This document shows positions 56,171-64,000 of a stretch of 64,000 nt of DNA, in pieces. The stretch lies in assembly GCA_030762175.1 (NCBI GenBank), contig CM060831.1, forward strand, positions 994,501-1,058,500, in the 5' to 3' direction. A model generated the notes under the pieces. It searched no databases, was not told the DNA's origin, and saw only the letters and a list, made by a program, of their open reading frames with translations. The position numbers and the translations under genes are program-made. Every line of letters starts with the position of its first letter. Position 1 is the stretch's first letter. This stretch comes from Metallyticus violacea. Its lineage: Eukaryota; Arthropoda; Insecta; Mantodea; Metallyticidae.

Positions 56171-56409
56171 TATCTCAATACTTATCTAGTGACTCTAGTA
56201 AGAACTTGGTTCGCATACTAATAGAGGGCAATAGCAACTTTTGTATATGTGATAATAAAGGTTGCTTTCAATGTTCTATGGTCATAAGTATTTTCTGAAG
56301 TTGATTCATTGTCTGGCAGTTGTTTCGAGTGAGAGTTAAAAACTGGCAAAATTGAAATGCGTGTTGTATTTTTCTGGAAAGGAAATTATTGAAAGGGTTT
56401 TTCCTACAT

Positions 56410-56765
56410 TGAATTATGCATATTATTCCTATGAAACCGTTTAATAAGTTTAAGCCTGGCAGAACAATCATCGAAGACGCACCACGTCCCAGAGCTCCAA
56501 AATCAGCTGTGAGACCAGAAATAATCGATAAACTCCATAATATTGTGTGCGCTGACAGATATACGCGAATGAACAGAGGCCACGAGCAATTCAAATGAGC
56601 GCGCTCTTCCTATTTTGCATAATGAATTGCACGTGAAAAAAGGTTTGCACAAGACACGGGCATATCTGCTCACTCCGGAGTAAAAGCGAAATCGCAGTTT
56701 GGCTGTTTGGAAACATTTACGGAGATTTGTAGCTGTGGACGAAACGAAACAACAGCTTAAACTAG
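56410..56765 (+). mobile_element. Mariner-like transposase, N-terminal part (interrupted)
   Basis: The open frame 56416-56598 reads F-N-K-F-K-P-G-R-T-I-I-E-D-A-P-R-P and P-E-I-I-D-K-L-H-N-I-V, the helix-turn-helix region of mariner transposases. Then in other frames come L-L-T-P-E and R-R-F-V-A-V-D-E-T-K-Q-Q near 56720. The last string lacks the eight residues normally between D-E-T and T-K-Q-Q. A hAT-like insertion interrupts the gene directly afterwards. Confidence 0.85.
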
Positions 56766-56842
56766 CGGTTCCCAAATTTCTTGCACGCACGACCCCTATT
56801 TGAGAATGAAATTATTGGCGACCGCTCCATTCACTTCGCTGT

Positions 56843-56881
<39 letters not shown>

Positions 56882-57081
56882 TCGCGCGCACGCTTCAACA
56901 ATGTGCCATCTATTGTCACAATAGCCATTGTTGCGCTGCTGTATAACTGATCAAAATAATGAAAATGCAACAGTTAGTTAAACATTCTTAGTAAAAATGA
57001 ATAAGTTCGTAAACAAAATATTTTCCCCATAACGACCGAGACCCCCCTAGAGGTCCCGATCCACAGTTTCAGAAGTGCTGG
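56766..57081. mobile_element. hAT-like MITE inside mariner
   Basis: The left end TAGCGGTTCCCAAATTTC and the right end, in reverse complement, CAGCACTTCTGAAACTGTGG are imperfect inverted repeats of the hAT type. Flanks GCTTAAAC and GTCTAAAT agree at five of eight positions, all differences being transitions, compatible with an old 8-bp duplication. A (TAA)n run lies inside at 56845-56880. Mariner coding sequence resumes on the far side. Confidence 0.72.
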
Positions 57082-57260
57082 TCTAAATAATGAACCGCAC
57101 GAAATGCTTTCTATTCGCTGGAGAGGTAACGCAGAAGAAATTCTCTTCACTGCTGGGGAATATTACGCTTCATTTTGGAGACACTGAAGACAGTGATTGC
57201 GAAAATGGCCAAAAAGAAGACGTTGTTTCACCACGATAATGCAAGTCGCTCAGGACAAAC
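57082..57260 (+). mobile_element. Mariner-like transposase, middle part
   Basis: G-E-Y-Y-A-S-F then, after a frameshift, L-K-T-V-I-A-K-M-A-K-K-K-T-L-F-H-H-D-N-A-S. This is the continuation of the interrupted mariner and carries its second catalytic Asp. It breaks off after H-H-D-N-A-S-R-S. Confidence 0.82.
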
Positions 57261-57890
57261 TGGAAAAGTAGCAGTTGGTGTATGCGTCAGTAAATTATGT
57301 CCCAAATACAGACCAGCGTTGCGGCGTGCTATTGAGCTCGTGGAAGCAGACAATCATGGGCAGTGTGGTTTCTGTGGCTGCTTCAAAGCGGCACCAAGTC
57401 GTACATCAGTGTTTCGTTGCAGTTAAAGACGACAGGAACTGTGCCAAAAAACGCAAAAGCTCTGGGCGTCAAGTAACAGCACGTGAAGGCAACACCAACT
57501 AGTGTTGGAGAAGAGGCGAATAACTTTTGATGAACGCAACAGGTCTATTACGGGGAACTCTTCACATTATTTATCCATGAGGACTTGAAGATGAGAAATG
57601 TGTATGCGTAACGGGTGCATCATTCCCACACTATTACGCAGAAAAAGAAGCGCGTGGAGACATGCACGGTTGGTGGAACTGTACAACGATCCGGGAGGTC
57701 ACCGTGGAAGAGCTTCAAGCAGTTGTCCACCATTGGTGCCAGAATACCCCCACAGAACGGTTTAATACTGCAAAAACTAAAACTGCCAAAACAATGGCAA
57801 AGACGCATAGGCAACGAAGTAGAATACCTCTTATTATATTCTGTTTAGCAATAAATTTCTACTGTGTGGGGAAAATATCGTAGTGCCAGT
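57261..57890 (+). mobile_element. Second transposon remnant inserted in the mariner
   Basis: This block separates H-D-N-A from P-P-Y-S-P-D-L of the host mariner. Its right part has a frame with L-P-K-Q-W-Q-R-R-I followed by E-V-E-Y-L, like a mariner C-terminus, and ends near 57890 with CCAGTCACTTTTGAACG, like a mariner terminus. The left part (57261-57600) is not recognised; open frames there have no known domain. Confidence 0.5.
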
Positions 57891-58160
57891 CACTTTTGAA
57901 CGTGGTAAATATATTTGAAATGTTTCTTCATCCACCCTATTCACCTGACCTTGCTCTCTCAGATTACCATCTGCTCGGGAAACTCAAATTAAGCGAAATG
58001 GAGTTAAACGAGTATTTTCAGGTCCTCGAAGAAACCCACTTCCAAGAGGGAATCATAAACCTGGAGAAACGTTGGAATAAGTGTGTGGAACTTCGAGATT
58101 ACTGTGTAGAAAATAAAGTATGTGGCAGGATTAAACTTATCTTTAATACCTTGTAAGTTT
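57891..58160 (+). mobile_element. Mariner-like transposase, C-terminal part
   Basis: The open frame 57896-58156 reads F-L-H-P-P-Y-S-P-D-L-A-L-S-D-Y-H-L-L-G-K-L-K and later L-E-K-R-W-N-K-C-V-E-L. This is the third catalytic block and C-terminal region of the mariner that begins at 56410. Confidence 0.85.
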
Positions 58161-58672
58161 CAGCAAAACAAAATGACATTTAATGAAATGTTGTCAAAGT
58201 GAGCTGTCTTGAGTCAAACCAGCAATTACATTTAGATATCAGTTGATGACACTTCACATTCATTGAGCGACATGGAAAAGTTTGCACAGTTTCTAAAGTA
58301 CCTATTGCATATTTTGTTTATCCGTAACTAAAATGATTATACATTCAAGTAATTATACCCCAATCTTACATACTTAGCTATTCTCCATCGGTTTGCTTAA
58401 GTAAGAAAGACATTCCCAACAAATCATGTATGGAAAACGCTTTTGCGATGTTAGTATATTAAAAGAAATGAGCTGGGGCTCATAATTGAAAGCTATGGCA
58501 CAGTGTATCAAGAATTAGTGAATGAATAAGCAAAGAGTGAGTCACGGAACCACAAGGAGCAAGTGAAGATAGTTGGATGAAAATTTCACATTTTTTGGTT
58601 GCAAAAAATCACCCGCGGCATGGCGAGCTCACCAGACACTTCTTGGGTTTTCTTTCTTCCAGAGATCGCAGC
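58161..58672. other. Unassigned sequence
   Basis: Nothing recognised. Confidence 0.45.
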
Positions 58673-58785
58673 TTGGGAGGGTGGAATGTACATTTTTCGA
58701 CTTTTTAATTCTAAATTGTTAAGTCTGAGAACTTCATCGCCGTCTACACCCAGTGACCCATACAAGACGTAGTAAGGGATTGCAG
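58673..58785 (+). repeat. Dispersed repeat C, copy 2
   Basis: GGGTGGAATGTACATTTTTC, CTTTTTAATTCTAAATTGTT and GTCTACACCCAGTGACCCA pair with copy 3 beyond the SINE-B and, more weakly, with 19074-19158. Confidence 0.82.
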
Positions 58786-58790
58786 CTTAG

Positions 58791-59063
58791 GGTTTTTTTA
58801 ATAGTGTTTAACGCCCGTTTTAACTATAGGCATCACAGGCGGTAAACACTGATGATGAAATGATCAACTGGGAAAGGATTTTTAAAGGAAGGAAGCCCTT
58901 CTAGGTCTAAGTTTAGGGTACCTTCCCGGTATTTGCCATTTATGAGTACTAAGGAAAATCTGGAAAACCCCCCCAACCAGGGAGGACGGATCTGGTGAGA
59001 ATCGAACCCAGGCCTCCCGCTCACCAGTTCGCGCCTGCACGATCTTGGCCATCCGTGGCGGTT
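58791..59063 (-). mobile_element. SINE-B, full length, between two copies of repeat C
   Basis: Minus strand: GATGGCCAAGATCGTGCAGG, box-B-like GGTTCGATTCTC, GATCCGTCCTCCCTGGTTGG, CCGGGAAGGTACCCTAAACT, TGATCATTTCATCATC, and the tail AAACGGGCGTTAAACACTAT. Flanks AGCTTAGGG and AGCTTAAGGG may be the target duplication. Confidence 0.92.
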
Positions 59064-59150
59064 AGCTTAAGGGATGAAATGTACTTTTTTGGCCTTTTAA
59101 TATTAAATTGTTAGGTCTGAGGCCTTCGCTGTCTACACCCAGTGATCCAA
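59064..59150 (+). repeat. Dispersed repeat C, copy 3
   Basis: GAAATGTACTTTTTTGGCCT, ATTAAATTGTTAGGTCTGAG and GTCTACACCCAGTGATCCA match copy 2. Confidence 0.82.
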
Positions 59151-59584
59151 GTAGAATGTATTTGTAAACTAATTTTATTGATAATAGTTTTTAGTTATTA
59201 ATTTAATTCACAGTACATTTTTGTAATTTTTCTATCCAAGGAATGTACATCCATAAACCAAGGTATTAATTCATGATACTTGGGGCAAAGCATAAAGATG
59301 TTTATTTCTTTTAAAACAGAAGATGTTAATATATGCTCGTACCGTTAATTTGTTTTGCTAATAACTGATTGATTGTTATTGTTGGGCTAATATGATAAAC
59401 GCTGCAATATTTAAGTCAAACAATCATACATACCATTTAATGACTCAAAGTTTGCATCTTTGTGCTTTACTAATTTCAAGTGTGCTTTTACCTCAATTGT
59501 ATGCAAAGTTAGTTGCTGTTATTAAATAATTTTCTCATCTTATTGAATTCTAAATTAGTGACATGTGCACATATTATTATTTTG
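59151..59584. other. Unassigned AT-rich sequence
   Basis: Nothing recognised. Confidence 0.45.
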
Positions 59585-59730
59585 TTAGATTTACGGTACG
59601 ATAAAGAACCTCAAGCCTGAAACAAGAGGCCTCAGAGCAAAATTTGTTGGCCGTTTCACACCCTGAATTGAATGGGACGCTGATGACCTGAGATGTTAAA
59701 GAGCGTCCATAAATAAACCACATCAACAAC
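59585..59730 (+). mobile_element. SINE-A, 5'-truncated
   Basis: GATTTACGGTACGATAAAGA, ACCTCAAGCCTGAAACAAGA, TTTCACACCCTGAATTGAAT and GAGCGTCCATAAATAAA are the 3' half of the family. It ends in a short CAA-rich tail. Confidence 0.9.
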
Positions 59731-59949
59731 AATTTTATTTTGCAGCAAACAATAGTGTTATATTTTGTAAACTATTATTTTTCTCCCTATTGCAAAGTTA
59801 CCTTTTCATGACCATATCCTGGGGGCATTCATTTACCACGTTCCTAAAGTTAAAACTGGTGTGGCATTAAGAGAAAGGGGTCTGAATTAAGCACAAAATT
59901 ACTATAACTTTTTGAAAATGTTTTTATTTTTCAGTATAGTTAGTTTCCC

Positions 59950-60850
59950 TTGATATCAAAGCCCTTGTCCCATAACGAAAGTCAGATTCCTCCAAATACC
60001 CTCAACTGATGATTTACGCAAGGAAATTTCTCATTTAGGGAACAGACAGAAGTCCGGTAGGCCAAGTCAGGGAATAAGGCGGAAGTGGCAGCAAACTCGT
60101 TGATTTTCGTCATTGTAACTACACACGTGTGAGGGCGAGCATCGTCTTGATGTAAGACGACTTTCTTCTTTGATAAACCCGACCGTTTCTCTCGCATTTT
60201 TGTCTTAAACAGGTCCAAAAGGTTAGCATGATACGCTCAAGTGATAGATGTGGGAAGACAATTAGCAGTACACCCTTGACATTCCTGAAAACCACTCCAT
60301 TATCTTCCCGACCGATTTTATTTCTTTGGTGGTGAAGGAAGATTCGTGCTGCTTCCATTGTTTAGACTGCAGTTTTGTTTCAGGTGTGTAGCAGTGCATC
60401 CACATTTTATCATTGTTCACAAATCGACGCATACAGGCGGCGGGATTTTTCTGAAAATGGCCAAACTTAGCAATTTGATCTGCTTTAGAACCATACATCT
60501 TGCCGATCATTTTTTCAAGCACAATTCATCCCTCAAAATATGAAATACACATTACCCTGAAATGCTCAGAGCTTCATAAATTCAGACACTTTTAAACGGC
60601 GATCTTTAAAAACCATGTCGTGCACCTTATCGATAATTTCTGATGTCGAGACGGATTTTTTTATTCGCTGCATGCTCATCTTCCATGCTTTCACGACCAC
60701 GTTTAAACATCGCGGTGCACTTGGAAACGGATGAAAATGATGGATTAGAGTCCCGTAGAGTGTTTTGTCATATTTGTTACCTTCTTTACCAAGTACTTAA
60801 TAGTCGTACTATATTGAACATTTGCCATTTTTCACGAATACACTGCAACA
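59950..60850 (-). mobile_element. Mariner-like transposase remnant, nearly full length
   Basis: Minus strand: F-K-R-G-R-E-S-M-E-D-E (helix-turn-helix, about 60690), I-I-D-K-V-H-D-M-V-F-K-D (about 60620), R-R-F-V-N-N-D-K-M-W-M-H-C-Y-T-P-E-T-K (GDETW block decayed, about 60410), M-R-E-K-R-S-G-L-S-K-K-K-V-V-L-H-Q-D-D-A-R-P-H-T (about 60150). A decayed final block and the C-terminus near 59960 follow. Several frameshifts. In the first block the D-E of the usual V-D-E-T-W is N-D-K, and H-D-N-A is H-Q-D-D-A. Confidence 0.85.
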
Positions 60851-60869
60851 AACAGCTATAGCTATTATT

Positions 60870-62344
60870 ATTCTTGTATTATTGCACAAAAGTTTCTGTG
60901 TTTTTGATAAGAAAACTGCTGGAATTTGCAAAGACACTGGTAATTAGACAACATACAAGTGCTGCAAGACAAAGTTGGTTATTTACTATATTACGAATTA
61001 AGAAGGTCAGTTAGCCTGTTTTCAGCAAAAGTGAATGATAAAACTACTTTTTGTTATAATTCTATTAGTTTGAATAAAAAATTACCCAACATAACTATGA
61101 TTTCTATGTAAAATTACAGTGCATTTCTTTTAATACTTTTAGTGCGTTAATAATCCGATGTCTAGTACATATTGAAACCGGTGAGTGGAACATAATGCTG
61201 CAGTGAAATCGATGGACGAACACAAAGAGAAAGAATGAAAAAACGAGAAAATAGAGAGAAACGCATTTTGCCTTAACTTGTACTCTTTGTTATTTCCTTT
61301 TAATTTTTTTTTTTTACTGTGTTATTTTCTTTTTGTATTTATTTTCTTATTTATTACCATTTTCGTATTCGTTTATTTCCCTCATTGTAACATTTTTTTT
61401 TTCCCCGTTTCCTATCATTCTCGTTCGTTCTATAATTATACTTTCAAGAAAAGACAAAAAGTACGGCAATGCGCCCATAAAACTCTGTAGAGCTTCAACT
61501 TGGAGTACCTGTATGATAGACTATAAACAATTAAATGGTCCAGATCACATTTAGTGAAAGAAATAAATACTTCAAGGCTCAGTTCTTAGTTTTGCAAATA
61601 ATACAACTTAACAACAAGAAACATTCTTTTAATGTAAATTAAAAAAGGTATTAAATTTGGTGACTTACAGATTTTGCTGATGGTATGAAATTTTGGTCTA
61701 ATTTTAGCTAAAATTACAGAAATCAATTTAATTAGGAAGTCCTGTTTGCTACAGTAGAACAATAAAAATTTCACTCATGTGAAGTACATATAATATTTTT
61801 ACGAAAATTCTGTTGGTAGAAAACACATTTTCATCCGTAAATATTATCACATTCTCAAGATAGTCTATTGCCAAAATCTTAATACTCTATTTCCACAATA
61901 ACTTATCCTTCATATGTAATTTTAAACACAATTTACAAATGCATAGCTTTAAATAAAGTCAAAATCTTCAAATATCGGCATAATACTTGTAACTGTAAAC
62001 TATTTAATGACTTGTCACAATTTCATAATGCATGTAATTATTTTGCTTTATTTGGATGTTCCTTAAATGTCATCGAAATAATTACAGTTTTCAAAAGAAC
62101 AGCAATGTGAACAAAAGTGTGGTAAAATGTATGTGTTATTTTTGCAATTTGATTAATTCTGTACAAATATGTGACAACTTTATGCATTTGTGCAACATAG
62201 AAACAAAAAACAAAATTAACATAGAAATATTTCAATAATTACATAAAATGACACAGTCCTACGTTGATAAAACTTATTTTAATTAGAACATTACAGCATC
62301 TAACGACACAACCAAATATGAAATTAATGTACACTACTATCCCG
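60870..62344. other. Unassigned AT-rich sequence
   Basis: T-rich frames at 61278-61554 (+) reflect base composition. Nothing else recognised. Confidence 0.5.
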
Positions 62345-64000
62345 TAAAAGCTATTGCAGGCAATCTCATATCCCGAAATATCACTTGCTATAACAACTCT
62401 CCCATCCTATAACATCACTTGCTATAACAACTCTCCTATCCTATAACATCACTTGCTATAACAAGTCTCCCATCCTATAACATCACTTGCTATAACAAGT
62501 CTCCCATCCTATAACATCACTTGCTATAACAACCCTCCCATCCTATACCGTCACTTGCTATAATAACTCTCCCATCCTATAACATCACTTGCTATAAAAA
62601 CTCTCCTATCCTATAACATCACTAGCTATAACAAATCTGCTATCCTATAACATCACTTGCTATAACAACCCTCCCATCCTATAACATCACTTGCTATAAC
62701 AACTATCCCATCCTATAACATCACTTGCTATAATAACCCTCCCATCCTATACCATCACTTGCTATAACAACTATCCCATCCTATACCATCACTTGCTATA
62801 AAAACTATCCCATCCTATACCGTCACTTGCTATAACAACTGTCCCATCCTATACCATCACTTGCTATAAAAACTATCCCATCCTATACCGTCACTTGCTA
62901 TAACAACTGTCCCATCCTATACCATCACTTGCTATAAAAACTATCCCATCCTATACCGTCACTTGCTATAACAACTCTCCCATCCTATAACATCTCTTGC
63001 TATAACAAGTCTCCCATCCTATACCGTCACTTGCTATAACAACTCTCCCATCCTATAACATCTCTTGCTATAACAAATATCCCATCCTATACCGTCACTT
63101 GCTATAACAACTCTCCCATCCTATAACATCACTTGCTATAACAACCCTCCCATCCTATAACATCACTTGCTATAACAACTATCCCATCCTATACCGTCAC
63201 TTGTTATAACAACTCTCCCATCCTATAACATCACTTGCTATAACAACTATCCCATCCTATACCGTCACTTGTTATAACAACTCTCCCATCCTATAACATC
63301 ACTTGCTATAACAACCCTCCCATCCTATAACATCACTTGCTATAACAACTCTCCCATCCTATAACATCACTTGCTATAACAACTATCCAATCCTATACCG
63401 TCACTTGTTATAACAACTCTCCCATCCTATAACATCACTTGCTATAACAACCATCCCATCCTATACCGTCACTTGTTATAATAACTCTCCCATCCTATAA
63501 CATCACTTGCTATAACAACTCTCCCATCCTATAACATCACTTGCTATAACAACTCTCCCATCCTATAACATCACTTGCTATAACAACTATTCCCATCCTA
63601 TACCGTCACTTGTTATAACAACTCTCCCATCCAATAACATCACTTGCTATAACAACCCTCCCATCCTATACCATCACTTGCTATAACAAGTCTCCCATTC
63701 TATAACATCACTTGCTATAACAACCCTCCCATCCTATAACATCACTACCTATAATAAGTCTCCCATCCTATACCGTCACTTGCTATAACAACCCTCCCAT
63801 CCTATAACATCACTACCTATAACAACTCTCCCATCCTATACCGTCACTTGCTATAACAACTCTCCCATCCTATAACATCACTTGCTATAACAACTCTCCC
63901 ATCCTATACCGTCACTTGCTATAACAACTCTCCCATCCTATAACATCACTTGCTATAACAACCCTCCCATCCTATAACATCACTACCTATAACAACTCTC
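62345..64000. repeat. Satellite-like array, 34-bp unit, about 48 copies, continues past the window
   Basis: The unit is CATCACTTGCTATAACAA followed by CTCTCCCATCCTATAA. Variants at the start (CATCAC, CGTCAC), in the middle (ACTCTC, ACCCTC, ACTATC, AGTCTC) and at GCTATAA/GTTATAA recur in 68-bp dimers. Examples are the alternation of CGTCAC and CATCAC units at 62820-62955 and of GTTATAA and GCTATAA units around 63160-63480. The array is cut by the window end, so its full size is unknown. Confidence 0.98.

Noticed and set aside
61278..61554. Transmembrane protein
   Set aside because: Phe/Tyr-rich strings arise from a T-rich tract in two frames at once.
62345..64000. CRISPR array
   Set aside because: The whole 34-bp unit is repeated with no unique spacers, the context is eukaryotic, and no cas genes are present.

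Overview
The window looks like intergenic or intronic DNA from a large, repeat-rich animal genome. It is probably an arthropod and most likely an insect: it is AT-rich and carries many decayed mariner copies, Penelope-like retroelements with a GIY-YIG endonuclease, a hAT fossil, non-LTR retrotransposon tails and two abundant tRNA-derived SINE families. I found no intact host protein gene, no rRNA and no convincing functional tRNA gene. The species cannot be fixed from sequence alone.

Layout. 0-12 kb: a 56-bp minisatellite (637-1386), then mostly unassigned AT-rich DNA with SINE, LINE and microsatellite fragments. 12-21 kb: a nearly full-length dead mariner (12132-13276), a Penelope-like element (14751-16240) sitting inside a SINE that it split, several SINEs, and a perfect RFX-type X-box (17417-17430). 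21-28 kb: a mariner remnant, two solo arms of a dispersed repeat (here 'E'), a decayed LINE reverse transcriptase (23890-25200) and another mariner. 28-34 kb: SINEs, a ZBED/SCAND3-like hAT transposase fossil (30870-32420), and a second Penelope-like element bounded by 84-bp inverted repeats that carry a hammerhead-ribozyme-like core (32718-34164). 34.3-39.2 kb: a roughly 5-kb minisatellite with a 67/69-bp unit and higher-order structure. 42.7-46.0 kb: a foldback-like composite with inverted 'E' arms around a degenerate ~140-bp tandem array ('D'). 46-49 kb: two further minisatellites. 52-61 kb: the best-preserved SINE (52466-52767), a LINE tail, a mini-SINE and a nest of at least three mariner remnants with a hAT-like MITE inside one. 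62.35-64.0 kb: a 34-bp satellite that runs off the window end.

There is no operon or pathway here. The relationships are those of mobile DNA: autonomous families (Penelope, LINE, mariner, hAT) that are all broken, non-autonomous families (SINE-A, SINE-B, MITEs, foldback arms) that used such machinery, and tandem arrays. Naming used below: SINE-A has a 73-nt tRNA-like head and a microsatellite 3' tail; SINE-B has a class-II (Ser/Leu-like) tRNA head and ends in poly(A). The items most worth a second look are the hammerhead-like Penelope termini, the foldback composite with its solo arms, the mini-SINE, and the nested insertions.
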